Counted from the stretch's first letter, positions 33,872 through 43,007 are shown. The stretch is 63,176 nt of DNA from Actinomycetota bacterium (GCA_040757835.1 JBFLWJ010000009.1:54150-117325), one strand, 5' to 3'. Numbers and translations are program-made. Notes: generated from the letters alone by a model not told the origin.

Positions 33872-35374
33872 ATGGCCAGATCGATAATCGTCATCGGTGC
33901 GGGCATCGCCGGACTGTCCGCGGGTTGCTACGGCCGCATGAACGGCTACGACACGCACATCTTCGAGCTGCACGACAAGCCCGGCGGGCTGTGCACCGCC
34001 TGGCAACGCAGGGACTACACCGTCGACGGCTGCATCCACTGGCTGGTCGGGTCCAAGCCCGGTTCCAGCTTCAACCGCATCTGGCGGGAACTCGGAGCCC
34101 TCAAGGGCAGCGAGATCGTGAACCACGACGTGTTCATACACTTCGAGGGCAGCGGCGGTAAATCGTTCGACCTCTATACCGACGTCGACCGCCTGGAGCG
34201 GCACATGAAGGAGCTGGCCCCGGCCGACGCCGCGCTCATCGAGGAGTTCACCGGGGCCATCAGGGCAATCAGCCGCGTGGACATGCCATTGGCCAAGCCG
34301 CGGGAGATCTCCTCCCCGCTCGACGGGCTGAAAATGCTGCCGAGGATGTTGCCGCTGCTGCGGCCCCTGTTGAAATACCGCAGGACGACCGCCAAGGCGT
34401 TCGGGGAGCGTTTCACCGACCCCCTGCTGCATGAGTTCTTCGCCTCGATATTCGACCTCCCCGACTTTCCTCTCCTCGGGCTCCTCTTCACCATGGCGTG
34501 GCTGAACAACCGCGACGCCGGATATCCCGTGGGAGGGTCCCTCGAGTTCTCCCGCGCCATCGAGAAGCGTTACCTGGACCTGGGCGGCGAGATAACCTAC
34601 AAGTCACGGGTGGAGAAGGTCCTGGTGGAGAGCGGCCGCGCGGTAGGGGTGCGGCTGGAGGACGGCAGCGAACACCGTGCCGACATCGTGGTCTCAGCCG
34701 CCGACGGGCACGCAACCATCTTCGGCATGCTGGAGGGAAAGTACGTGGACGAGAAGCTGCGCGAGCGTTACCGCAGCCATCCTATCTTCGAGCCCCTGGT
34801 GCAGGTCGCCCTGGGTATAGCGGATGAACTGCCCGATGAGCCGCAGACGATCAACTTCCCCCTGCCCGGCCCCGTAGAGATCGCCGGACAGGAGCACCGG
34901 CGCATGCAAGTGGTAAACCACAGGTTCGATCCCGTCCAGATGCCGGCGGGGAAAACGGTCCTTATCACCACCTTCACGACGGCCTACGCATACTGGGAAA
35001 GGCTTTACGATGACCGCGACGCATACAGGGAAGAGAAACAGCGTATCGCGGACACCATCGTGACAGCTATGGAAGGGAGATTTCCCGCTATTGCAGGGAA
35101 AGTCGAGATGGTGGATGTGGCCACGCCCATGACTTACAAGCGGTACACCAATAACTGGCAGGGTAGCTACGAGGGCTGGATGCTCACGACGGGAAATATC
35201 GGCGAGGTGGTCAAGGGGATGGACATGACGCTGCCCGGCCTGCAGGGCTTCTACATGATCGGGCAGTGGGTAAAGCCCGGCGGAGGGCTGCCCCCTGCCG
35301 CCTCCTCCGGCCGCGAGGTCATCCAGATCATCTGCCACCGGGACAAGCGTCCCTTTATCACCACCGAGGCCTGA
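33872..35374 (+). CDS. CrtI-like FAD-dependent oxidoreductase C
   Basis: A 500-residue flavoprotein of the phytoene desaturase/retinol saturase family. Rossmann motif SIIVIGAGIAGLSAG (Gly9, Gly11, Gly14); then DKPGGLCTAWQRRDYTVDGCIHWL, the substrate domain, and the C-terminal motif GQWVKPGGGLPPAASSGR. AGGAAGG precedes ATG 33872; an upstream ATG at 33842 has none. It is transcribed alone. Reaction unknown; the family reduces or desaturates long conjugated lipids. Confidence 0.88.
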   Translation: MARSIIVIGAGIAGLSAGCYGRMNGYDTHIFELHDKPGGLCTAWQRRDYTVDGCIHWLVGSKPGSSFNRIWRELGALKGSEIVNHDVFIHFEGSGGKSFDLYTDVDRLERHMKELAPADAALIEEFTGAIRAISRVDMPLAKPREISSPLDGLKMLPRMLPLLRPLLKYRRTTAKAFGERFTDPLLHEFFASIFDLPDFPLLGLLFTMAWLNNRDAGYPVGGSLEFSRAIEKRYLDLGGEITYKSRVEKVLVESGRAVGVRLEDGSEHRADIVVSAADGHATIFGMLEGKYVDEKLRERYRSHPIFEPLVQVALGIADELPDEPQTINFPLPGPVEIAGQEHRRMQVVNHRFDPVQMPAGKTVLITTFTTAYAYWERLYDDRDAYREEKQRIADTIVTAMEGRFPAIAGKVEMVDVATPMTYKRYTNNWQGSYEGWMLTTGNIGEVVKGMDMTLPGLQGFYMIGQWVKPGGGLPPAASSGREVIQIICHRDKRPFITTEA

Positions 35375-35453
35375 GTATCAGGACGCAACATCGCAGCGAG
35401 ATCTTACCCGCGTAGGCTCGGTTGGTTGTGGCACGGGCCGGGGAATAGATGGT

Positions 35454-35535
35454 CCGTATCTTCGTTCTTCAATCCCCATGCAACGGGATCGATAAGATGC
35501 CGGGTAGGGCGGGGGACAGAAGAACTAAGATACGG
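35454..35535. repeat. Long imperfect inverted repeat between convergent genes
   Basis: CCGTATCTTCGTTCTTC (35454-35470) and GAAGAACTAAGATACGG (35519-35535) are complementary over 17 bp with one mismatch and enclose 48 nt containing further C-run/G-run complementarity. It may act as a two-way terminator or be a small mobile remnant. Confidence 0.6.
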
Positions 35536-35542
35536 CCCCTAG

Positions 35543-36052
35543 CTAGTCCACGAGGACCATGCCCCAGGAGGCGTAGTCCTCCCCGCCGGTGGCCAGTCTG
35601 CGTTCCATGCCGGCCTTCTTGAGCGTGGCGAAGACGTTGATCCCCAGCCCGGACATGGAGGGGCGCGCGTTCAGGGGGTCGCGGCAGGTTTCGCCGGGGG
35701 GGACGCATTCCTCGCACAGCAGGCAGCGCTGTCCCTTCAGCCCCAGCGCCAGGTAGTAACCGCGCCGCATTGCCTCCTTCTCGACCTCCACTACCAGCCG
35801 GTTGAGGTCGGCAAGGTCGCACTCAACCATGACCGCCCACTTATAGGTGCGCAGGGCCTTCTCGAACTCGGATGGCGTGGGCGTGAAAGGCGGGCACGTG
35901 AGGTAGCACCCGTAGGAGGGACACCCGAACTGGCACTTGTGGACCGTCCTCTCGTCAAAGACCACCTCGTGTGCCGGTATGACTTCCGCCGATACCGCAC
36001 CCTCCTCCAGGGCAAAGTCTTTTAAGGCCTCGAGGTCTCTCTCGATGGGCAT
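35543..36052 (-). CDS. DUF2284 metal-binding protein
   Basis: A 169-residue protein with the DUF2284 cysteine layout: KCQFGCPSYGCYLTCPPFTPTP near residues 39-60 in pieces, and KGQRCLLCEECVPPGETC further on, suggesting a metal or Fe-S site. The family occurs widely in anaerobes with no assigned role. It starts 15 nt after the stop of the CrtI-like gene D, with AAAGGAAC before ATG 36052, so they form a two-gene operon. A redox link to the flavoprotein is inferred. Confidence 0.88.
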   Translation of the reverse strand: MPIERDLEALKDFALEEGAVSAEVIPAHEVVFDERTVHKCQFGCPSYGCYLTCPPFTPTPSEFEKALRTYKWAVMVECDLADLNRLVVEVEKEAMRRGYYLALGLKGQRCLLCEECVPPGETCRDPLNARPSMSGLGINVFATLKKAGMERRLATGGEDYASWGMVLVD

Positions 36053-36067
36053 CTCTGTTCCTTTCCC

Positions 36068-37462
36068 TTATTCCATCCCCTTCAGGATAAGATCAGCGCA
36101 CTGCATGGCCGAGAGAGCCGCCCCGTTCATGGCCAGGCCGCGTCCGATATATGTGTCGCCCGCGAAGAAGAGGTTGTCCACGCCCGGCGCCTGCAGTTTG
36201 GGCTTGAACTCCCCCACCAGGCCGGGCTTGCGGGCAAGCCCGTCGCATCCGGCCACGTAATATGGCACCTTCCACTCCACCGCGTCCGCGATACCGGGGA
36301 ACATCTCGCCGAGGTCCAGCCACAGGGCGTCCAGGATGCGCCGGCGCTCGAAGGGGTCCGACGCCTCGGGGTACTCGCAGACCACGTCGGTATGGAGGAG
36401 CTGTTTGCCCGCGGGAGCTATACCGGGATCGAAGTTGGAGGCCGGGAAGGCTTGGAAGGGCAGGCCGGCATGGGGGGTCTCGAGGGCGCTGAAGAAGCAC
36501 AGCTTGTCCGTCACCGGCTCGGAGAGCCCGAACATGAAACCCACCAGGCAGGTCACCTCGTGCATGATGTCCGCGATGCGCTTCGTCCACCACGACGGCA
36601 TGGGCGAGGTGGCGGGTGAGAAGTCGATGATGGACGGAAGCTGGTAGATAGGGAGGGCGCAGATCACCTTACCGGCGGTGATCTCCTCCAGCTGCGGCAT
36701 GGCGTAGTAACCGGGATAGGGACCGCCGCCGCTCTTCGCCACCCTGACACCGCGGGCAACACCCCCGGAGATGATCACCTCCGCGACCTCGCGGCCCGTC
36801 TCGACCCTGCCCCAGTTGTCCTCGATGACCTTGACCAGTCCGCGGGTGAAGGCCTCCATGCCGCCGATGGGGTAGCTGGAGGTGAGGAGCTGGCTTTTCT
36901 TGCGCAGGTTGTCACGGCCGATGTAGAGCACCTCCCCCGCCGCCATGTCTATGGCCTCGGGGATGGTGGTCATGATCATCCCCATATCGGTGAAGAGGTC
37001 CCGCACCGCCTCGCTGGGCACGTTCTCGGCCAGCCATTCCGCCAGGGAACGGTCGTCCCAGGCGGCGATCTCCGCGTCCTCCATCTCGGCGATGAGGCGC
37101 AAGGTGGAGCCGAAGGCACGCCGCTCCTCTCCGCTCATAGGGACCAGCTCCGCGATGTTCACGAACTTCCCCTCGTGGTAGAACTGCACCGTCTCGGAGA
37201 ACGGACCCCAGGCCACGTCCACCCCCACCCTCGCGTTGAGGGCGTGGATGGAGGAGGCGTCGCCCAACTCGGTCATGTGCAGGCCGATATCCACCTTCCA
37301 GCCCTTGCCGGGCGTGTCCGCGTAGCTCATGAGCCGACCGCCGGGCCGGTCGTTGCGGTCGAGCACCAGCACCTTCTCTCCGGCCTCCGAGGCCAGTATG
37401 GACGCGACCCCCAGGCCGGCTATCCCCGCCCCCACCACTATGCTGTCGAAATCCTCCCGCAT
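36068..37462 (-). CDS. CrtI-like FAD-dependent oxidoreductase D
   Basis: A 464-residue flavoprotein with SIVVGAGIAGLGVAS, DRNDRPGGRLMSY and the C-terminal FAD motif FAGDTYIGRGLAMNGAALSA. The C-terminal motif departs from the THPGGG type and looks more like amine-oxidase/protoporphyrinogen-oxidase relatives. GGGAGGAGAG precedes ATG 37462; a longer frame to 37798 reads as non-coding. A DUF2284 gene follows in the same transcript. Confidence 0.85.
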   Translation of the reverse strand: MREDFDSIVVGAGIAGLGVASILASEAGEKVLVLDRNDRPGGRLMSYADTPGKGWKVDIGLHMTELGDASSIHALNARVGVDVAWGPFSETVQFYHEGKFVNIAELVPMSGEERRAFGSTLRLIAEMEDAEIAAWDDRSLAEWLAENVPSEAVRDLFTDMGMIMTTIPEAIDMAAGEVLYIGRDNLRKKSQLLTSSYPIGGMEAFTRGLVKVIEDNWGRVETGREVAEVIISGGVARGVRVAKSGGGPYPGYYAMPQLEEITAGKVICALPIYQLPSIIDFSPATSPMPSWWTKRIADIMHEVTCLVGFMFGLSEPVTDKLCFFSALETPHAGLPFQAFPASNFDPGIAPAGKQLLHTDVVCEYPEASDPFERRRILDALWLDLGEMFPGIADAVEWKVPYYVAGCDGLARKPGLVGEFKPKLQAPGVDNLFFAGDTYIGRGLAMNGAALSAMQCADLILKGME

Positions 37463-37826
37463 TACTCTCCTCCCGCCGTGCTCCTTTCCCCCTCCCATGC
37501 AGGTTCTAATATATAACATTGCCGGCGGCCAGTGGCAGGGCCAGCGGCCGGCGGCACGTGCCCCGCGAGAGGTTCCCGTGGTTGAACAAGGGGTGAACGC
37601 ATAAGAGAGGGGAAAGGCGGGGTGTTCCTTGGCGCGGGATGATTTCTCCCGGGAAGACCTGGATACGGAGCCATACGTGCACAAGCAGATCGGGAAACAG
37701 GCTCTGCGTCTGGGCGAGTTCCTCACCGGTACCGCAGTGGAACTCGAGGAATGCCGGAGCATGACTCCCCTGGCGGAACGCACCGCCGGCGGCTTCATGT
37801 CCCCCCCAAGGACGTTTAGGGGGCCA
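37463..37826. other. 364-nt gene-free stretch
   Basis: It lies between the start of the CrtI-like gene D and the inverted repeat behind pruA. A long plus-strand frame crossing it continues antisense through pruA and is a composition artefact. I see no RNA gene; promoter elements for the CrtI-like gene should be within the right-hand bases after 37463, but none is clear. Confidence 0.35.
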
Positions 37827-37937
37827 GGTCTTGGATCTTGGATACTCTGGTATGTTCGTGCAAAACGGCTAAATACATCCCCTCTAAGCTGGCATTATAC
37901 CGCGCCTGGCATATTATGGTATCCAAAGTCCAAGACC
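37827..37937. repeat. 111-bp AT-rich element with 19-bp imperfect terminal inverted repeats
   Basis: GGTCTTGGATCTTGGATAC (37827-37845) and GTATCCAAAGTCCAAGACC (37919-37937) match over 17 of 19 positions. The 73-nt interior is clearly more AT-rich than the flanks. The element ends 3 nt before the pruA stop codon. It could be a miniature transposable element or an extended terminator. Confidence 0.6.
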
Positions 37938-37940
37938 CCA

Positions 37941-39572
37941 TTACTCTTCTCCCAGGAACGGGTAGCGGTAGTCCGCGGGCGGCAGGAAGTTCTCCTTGAT
38001 GCAGCGGGTGGAGATCCAGCGCTCCAGGTTGAGCCAGCTCCCCGCCTTGTCGTTGGTGCCCGAGGCGCGCGAGCCGCCGAAGGGCTGCTGGCCCACCACT
38101 GCCCCGGTGGGCTTGTCGTTTATATAGAAATTGCCCGCGGCGTGGCGCAGCTTCTTCACCGCCTTGACGATGGCGTAGCGGTCCTGTCCGAAGATGGCGC
38201 CGGTGAGGGCGTAAGGGCTGGTGGTGTTGCACAGCTCCAGGGTCTCTTCGTATTCCTTCTCCGGGTAGACGTAGACGGTGACCACGGGACCGAAGATCTC
38301 CTCCGACATCAACTTAGAGCGGGGGTCCCTGGAGAGCACCACCGTGGGCTGGACGAAATATCCCACCGAGTCATCGCAGGTCCCGCCGCACAGGATCTCC
38401 ATGTTCGGGTCCTGCCGCGCGAACTCGATATAACCGGCGATCTTGTCGAAGGAGTCCTTGGCGATGACCGCATTCACGTAGTTCGAAAAATCGCAGACGT
38501 CCCCCACCTTGATGGTGGCGATCTCGTCAAGCATCTGCTCCTTGACCTTGGGCCAGATACTGTCCGGGATGTAGACGCGGCTGGGGGCGGAGCACTTCTG
38601 TCCCTGGTACTCGAAGCCGCCGCGTACGATGGCCGCGACCAGCACGTCTATGTCGGAGGAGACATGCGCGAAGATGAAGTCCTTGCCCCCCGTCTCGCCC
38701 ACGATGCGCGGGTAGGAAAAATACTTGCGGATATCCGAGCCGATGGTCAGCCAGATGGTGGAGAAGACGTAGGTGGAGCCGGTGAAGTGCACTCCCCCCA
38801 GGTCGAGGTGGTTGAGGGCGGGCGGCGCCACCACGGGACCGGGCCCGGGCACCATGTTGATGACGCCTTCCGGCATCCCCGCCTCCTCGAGGATCTTCAT
38901 GATGTAGTAGGCGGGGAGCACCGCGTCCGATGACGGCTTCCACACCACGGCGTTTCCCATGAGCGCCGGCGCCGTAGGCAGATTGCCCGCGATGGAGGTG
39001 AAGTTGAAGGGGGTGATGGCGAAGACGAACCCCTCCAGGGGGCGGTGCTCCATGTAGTTGAGCACGCCGTGGGTTGAGATGGGCTGGTCGTCGTAGATCT
39101 GGGTCATGAAGTAGGGGTTGAAGCGCCAGAAATCGATGAGTTCGCAGGCGGAGTCGATCTCGGCCTGGTGGCAGGTCTTGCTCATGGCCAGCATGGTGGC
39201 GGCGTTGAGGGTCTGCCGGTACTTGCCCGAGAGCAGTTCCGCCGCCTTGAGCAGCACCGTGGCCCGCGAGGACCACTCGATCTCGCTCCACGCCACCTTG
39301 GCCACGTTGGCGGCATCGATGGCCATCTCCGCCTCCTTGGGGCCGGCACGGTGGTAGGACCCGAGAACCTGCGACAGGTTATGCGGGCAGCGCATCTCCA
39401 CCAGGTCGCCGCTTTCAACCTCGCGACCCCCGATGATGCACGGCACCTCGACGGGGTTGTCGAGCATGTCCTGGAGCGCCGCCTTGAGCTCGGCGCGCTC
39501 CTTGCTGCCGGGGGCATAGCCGTAAACCGGCTCGTTCTCCGGCTTGCGGATGTGGAATATCCCGTTGAACAT
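37941..39572 (-). CDS. pruA: L-glutamate gamma-semialdehyde (1-pyrroline-5-carboxylate) dehydrogenase
   Basis: A 543-residue NAD-dependent aldehyde dehydrogenase making glutamate from pyrroline-5-carboxylate in proline breakdown. It has the length and motifs of the monofunctional form: ITPFNFTSIAGNL, KPSSDAVLPAYY, HFTGSTYVF, GETGGKDFIF, catalytic Cys in FEYQGQKCSAPSRV, EEIFGPVVTVYVYP and GQQPFGGSRASGTNDK. AGGAGG lies 7 nt before ATG 39572; the frame continues upstream but runs antisense to DUF362. No proline dehydrogenase gene is nearby. Confidence 0.95.
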   Translation of the reverse strand: MFNGIFHIRKPENEPVYGYAPGSKERAELKAALQDMLDNPVEVPCIIGGREVESGDLVEMRCPHNLSQVLGSYHRAGPKEAEMAIDAANVAKVAWSEIEWSSRATVLLKAAELLSGKYRQTLNAATMLAMSKTCHQAEIDSACELIDFWRFNPYFMTQIYDDQPISTHGVLNYMEHRPLEGFVFAITPFNFTSIAGNLPTAPALMGNAVVWKPSSDAVLPAYYIMKILEEAGMPEGVINMVPGPGPVVAPPALNHLDLGGVHFTGSTYVFSTIWLTIGSDIRKYFSYPRIVGETGGKDFIFAHVSSDIDVLVAAIVRGGFEYQGQKCSAPSRVYIPDSIWPKVKEQMLDEIATIKVGDVCDFSNYVNAVIAKDSFDKIAGYIEFARQDPNMEILCGGTCDDSVGYFVQPTVVLSRDPRSKLMSEEIFGPVVTVYVYPEKEYEETLELCNTTSPYALTGAIFGQDRYAIVKAVKKLRHAAGNFYINDKPTGAVVGQQPFGGSRASGTNDKAGSWLNLERWISTRCIKENFLPPADYRYPFLGEE

Positions 39573-39672
39573 GGGCCATCCTCCTTCTCTATGGTTACCG
39601 GGGATTAAAAACAATACGCGCATATGATACCGCAAGGGCGACCGCGATGAAACTTCCGGCGCTGCCCCGTAG

Positions 39673-39678
39673 TATAAT
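39673..39678 (+). promoter_or_regulatory. -10 element of the DUF362 gene
   Basis: AGTATAATCC gives a perfect TATAAT at 39673-39678, 42 nt before ATG 39720. The -35 is not clear. Confidence 0.45.
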
Positions 39679-39719
39679 CCTGGAGACGGTAGGGTAGGTG
39701 GAAACGGCTGGAGGTGCCC

Positions 39720-41018
39720 ATGGAGAGGTCTCGCGTAGCGGTCCGCAAGGTCGGTAACGACCCCGTCCAGGCCGTGAGGGAGGTCCTGGGCTGTTTCGAT
39801 GACGCCAAATCCAAGTTGATCAAGAGCAGCACGGTGTTCATAAAGATCAACGCGGTCTGGCACCACCAGCACCTCTTCACGTCCCTCCCGATAATCGAGG
39901 CGGCGGTAGCCGTCATCCGCGAGCACGGCGCCGGCAAGAAGATATTTATCATGGACAACTGCTCGCAGGGCAACTTCACCCGCCACTGCTTCGCGGCCAC
40001 CAGCATCGCCAAGGAGGCCAGGAAGATGGGGGCTAAGTGCCTCTACCTGGACGAGGAGAAGCCGGTAGCCGTCTCCCTCCGGGAGGGTTCCGACGAGAGC
40101 TACGAGTTCCCCGGCATCCTCTACCGGCACCTGGTCGAGAACCGGGAGGATTCCTTCTACCTCAACCTGCCGGTGCTAAAAGCGCACTGCCAGGCCCAGA
40201 TGACGGCCGGGCTCAAGAACCAGATGGGCCTGCTTTACGACGCGGACCGCGCCCGCCATCACAACCGCGACCTGCACCATAAGATCGTGGACATCTATGC
40301 CTACATCCAGCCCGACTTCACCCTCGTCGACGCCATCAAGGTGGTCGCGCGCGGGCCCATGCCGGCGGGGCGCTACGTCGCGGGACTGCTGCGCGACCGC
40401 GACATGGTCTTCGGCGGCACCGACACGGTGGCGGTTGACGCGGTGGCCGCACGCGTCCTCGGCCACGAGCCCCACGAGATAAAGCACGTGAAGCTGGCGG
40501 CGGAACAAGGACTCGGCATCGCGGATATGGACGCCATCACCATCGACGGCGACCTGCCACCGCAGGAGAAGGTCCCCTGGGAGTTCGAGGCGCACCTGCC
40601 ATCGAGCATACGCTTCGTGGTCGGCAGGGACGGCGCCTGCTACGAGGGCTGCCTGGGCCACGCGGAGCAGACCCTGGAGCTGGTGGTCAACGAGTCCGGC
40701 ACGCCGGAAGAGCTGGAGGGGCGGCCGCTGACCATCCTGACCGGGAAAGGCTTCGACGATGAGCAGCTGGCAGGCCTGCAGGAACCGGTGATGGTGCTGG
40801 GCAAGTGCGCCTGCAAGGAGGTGCTTCCCCGCATCAGCGACTCCTATAAGGTGGTGGACGAGCTGAACACCTGCGGGCACTGCGACAACATCCTAAACAT
40901 CGCCCTGCGGCGCCTGGGGGTCAGCGCCTTCGCCATGTCCCCGGTGAAGGCGCCCAAGGTCGGCCTGCTCTTCGTCTGGGGTAAGCTGAACGGCCTGCGC
41001 TATTCTTTCCCGCGCTAG
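39720..41018 (+). CDS. DUF362 domain protein
   Basis: A 432-residue protein of the DUF362 family: IKINAVWHHQH, DNCSQGNFTRH, FYLNLPVLKAHCQAQMTAGLKNQMGLL and FGGTDTVAVDAVAARVLGHEP are the family pattern. A C-terminal part has several Cys (GACYEGCLGHAEQ, GKCACKEV, LNTCGHCDNIL) consistent with an Fe-S or metal site but without a standard ferredoxin motif. The reaction is unknown. GGAGG is 5 nt before ATG 39720. It may share a transcript with the downstream SCP2 gene, although a hairpin intervenes. Confidence 0.88.
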   Translation: MERSRVAVRKVGNDPVQAVREVLGCFDDAKSKLIKSSTVFIKINAVWHHQHLFTSLPIIEAAVAVIREHGAGKKIFIMDNCSQGNFTRHCFAATSIAKEARKMGAKCLYLDEEKPVAVSLREGSDESYEFPGILYRHLVENREDSFYLNLPVLKAHCQAQMTAGLKNQMGLLYDADRARHHNRDLHHKIVDIYAYIQPDFTLVDAIKVVARGPMPAGRYVAGLLRDRDMVFGGTDTVAVDAVAARVLGHEPHEIKHVKLAAEQGLGIADMDAITIDGDLPPQEKVPWEFEAHLPSSIRFVVGRDGACYEGCLGHAEQTLELVVNESGTPEELEGRPLTILTGKGFDDEQLAGLQEPVMVLGKCACKEVLPRISDSYKVVDELNTCGHCDNILNIALRRLGVSAFAMSPVKAPKVGLLFVWGKLNGLRYSFPR

Positions 41019-41106
41019 CAGGTTCAAGGGTCTGATTGTCATTTCCGCGCTCGACAGTCTGCATCGCGTAAGCGACAGCGCCGTCTACAGCGCGACGGTG
41101 TCCAGT

Positions 41107-41132
41107 GCCTTAATGCTTCCGAGCGTTAAGGC
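41107..41132 (+). terminator. Hairpin downstream of DUF362 gene
   Basis: GCCTTAATGCT (41107-41117) pairs with AGCGTTAAGGC (41122-41132) over 11 positions with one T-G wobble and a TCCG tetraloop. There is no T run after it, so it could be a leader structure for the SCP2 gene instead. Confidence 0.45.
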
Positions 41133-41247
41133 CTGGCACGTATACGTCTGGCAGAAGATACTGAAGCTGACACCACACAATGAAACGCGTGGTACCATAG
41201 GAATGGTTGACGACCGAGAGGTTCATCCAATAGGAGGGGAGGACGCT

Positions 41248-41646
41248 ATGGCGAATTTCGTCTATCTGAGCCCGGAGTGGGCGGAGGAAGGGCGCAGGCG
41301 CGTCGAGGCGGAGCTGACGCAGGAGGCGCTGCATCACGTGACCAGCTCCATGAACAACATCTACAGGAACTGCCCCGACGGGAAAGAGCACTACTTCTAC
41401 GTGGCCTTCGAGGACGGCAAGATAGCGGCCTTCGAGACCGGTGAGGGCGAGGGCCCCAAGGCGGAGTTCAAGATCATCGCGGACTACGACACCTTCGCCA
41501 AGATAAGCCGGGCCGAACTAGGCGCGGTGAGGGCGCTGACCTCGCGCAAGTTGGCGCTGCGGGGCAACATGGCCAAGGCGCTGCGCCTGGCCCCCCTGGT
41601 GGACAAGCTCAACAAGGTCCTCGCGACCATCCCCACCGATTACTGA
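41248..41646 (+). CDS. SCP2 sterol-carrier-type lipid-binding domain protein
   Basis: A 132-residue stand-alone SCP2-like protein: FVYLSPEWAEEGRRRVEAEL at the start, then YFYVAFEDGKIAAFETGEG, AEFKIIADYDTFAKI and LALRGNMAKALRLAPLVDKL. The family binds hydrophobic ligands such as fatty acyl-CoA or sterol-like lipids. TAGGAGGGGAGG precedes ATG 41248, and an earlier start at 41098 is not supported. The M24 gene follows 87 nt later. Confidence 0.85.
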   Translation: MANFVYLSPEWAEEGRRRVEAELTQEALHHVTSSMNNIYRNCPDGKEHYFYVAFEDGKIAAFETGEGEGPKAEFKIIADYDTFAKISRAELGAVRALTSRKLALRGNMAKALRLAPLVDKLNKVLATIPTDY

Positions 41647-41733
41647 TAAGGCAACCGCTGGCTTGTACATAGCGAAGCAGCAGGGACCCCCGGTGCAACG
41701 CGCATCGCGGGATGAGCACAGGAGATGATGACC

Positions 41734-42954
41734 ATGCCCGAATACGACCCCAACGACCCCTACGCCGTAGACCTGGACACGCGCCTGGTGGACATACAGG
41801 CCGGGATGCACGCCCGCGACATCGACGTCTACCTCGCCTCTCGCATCCGCACCATGAGCTTCGTGCTGGACGCCTTCGTGCCCTGGCGCAGCTTCATGGT
41901 CATCCCCGCCGAGGGGTTGCCCACCGTCTTCACCTTCGTCATCGACTCGGCGCGCCTGCTCAGCGAGACCTGGCTGGACGAAGACCACGTGCGCGGCTAC
42001 TTCGGCGCCGGCGGGGCCGACCAGATCGAGGTCATACAGTATTTTATCGAGGACGAGCTGAGCCTCTCCAAGGGGCGCATCGGCTACGAGACCGGGATGG
42101 CTACCTACACCGCCGAAGGCTGGATGACCCATTACGAGTACGAGCGCTTCCGGGACGCCCTGCCTGACTTCGAGTTCGTGAACGCCCACGACATCGTGGA
42201 CCAAGCCTCCCTCATCAAGGACGAGGGCACCATCAACCGCTTCCGCGAGGCGGGACGCATCGTGGACGCGGGCCACAAGGCGGCGCGCGAGGCCATCGAG
42301 AACGGCGGCTGGAAGGGGATGACCGAGACCGAGCTGGCGGGCATCGCCGCCCTGGCCATGCGGCGCGAGGGCAGCGTCTCGGAGTGGAACTTCGCCGGCC
42401 TCAACGAGATCTCCAGCGGCTGGCGCACCGGGCTGGGGGCCTGCACCCCTCCCACCACCAAGGAGTTCGAGGCGGGGGACGCGCTCATGTTCGACCTGCA
42501 CGCCATGTTCAAGCTGGCCCTGGGAGACCATTCCCGCAACTACATCATCGCACCGGCCTCGAAGAGGGCACGCTGGCACGCCGACAACTTCGTGGCCTGC
42601 GTGCAGTTCGTGGCCGACAGCTATAAGGCCGGAGCCACGCCGGGCGACCTCATCACCGAGTGTGGGAAGTTCGCGGAGGACCGCGGCTGCTCCGACTTCA
42701 TCCTGCCCGGGGTGGAACACGGCATCGGCCTCTTCGGCGATGAGTGGCGGGTGGGGGCGAGCATGGACATACCCATCCCCTACTGGACCGACCCCGACCA
42801 TTCCTACCAGGAGAACGAGATGGTCATCCTGGCCATGCAGTACGCCGCGCAGGAGGACGACGTGGGCTTCCGCTACGAGAACCCCATCGTCATCACCAAG
42901 GACGGCTGCGAGCTGACCTCGAAGACCCCCCTCACCATCGACGAGATCTCATAG
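41734..42954 (+). CDS. M24-family (Xaa-Pro peptidase-like) metallopeptidase
   Basis: A 406-residue pita-bread-fold protein with an N-terminal creatinase-like domain (residues about 1-150) and C-terminal M24 domain. Metal-ligand candidates are in ALMFDLHAMFKLALGDHSRN, VEHGIGLFGDEW and YQENEMVILAMQ. Several canonical positions look altered (DLHAMFKLALGD spacing), so it may cleave an unusual substrate or be a non-peptidase like creatinase. GGAG at 41721 is too close for ATG 41725 or 41728, so I favour ATG 41734. Confidence 0.85.
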   Translation: MPEYDPNDPYAVDLDTRLVDIQAGMHARDIDVYLASRIRTMSFVLDAFVPWRSFMVIPAEGLPTVFTFVIDSARLLSETWLDEDHVRGYFGAGGADQIEVIQYFIEDELSLSKGRIGYETGMATYTAEGWMTHYEYERFRDALPDFEFVNAHDIVDQASLIKDEGTINRFREAGRIVDAGHKAAREAIENGGWKGMTETELAGIAALAMRREGSVSEWNFAGLNEISSGWRTGLGACTPPTTKEFEAGDALMFDLHAMFKLALGDHSRNYIIAPASKRARWHADNFVACVQFVADSYKAGATPGDLITECGKFAEDRGCSDFILPGVEHGIGLFGDEWRVGASMDIPIPYWTDPDHSYQENEMVILAMQYAAQEDDVGFRYENPIVITKDGCELTSKTPLTIDEIS

Positions 42955-42972
42955 GACATTAGAAACAACAAA

Positions 42973-43000
42973 GGCCGGGCGGTTCATTCCTCGCCCGGCC
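42973..43000. terminator. Bidirectional terminator between convergent genes
   Basis: GGCCGGGCG (42973-42981) pairs with CGCCCGGCC (42992-43000), 9 bp with a 10-nt loop. The left flank is A-rich (AAACAACAAA), giving a U tract for the minus-strand gene. Confidence 0.7.
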
Positions 43001-43007
43001 CCTTAAC

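Noticed and set aside
37629..38933. 434-codon plus-strand open frame
   Set aside because: It runs antisense through pruA; composition is typical of GC-rich mirror frames and pruA motifs are unambiguous.
39573..40130. Upstream extension of pruA to 40130
   Set aside because: It would run antisense through the DUF362 gene; ATG 39572 has a strong AGGAGG site and gives the usual 543 residues.
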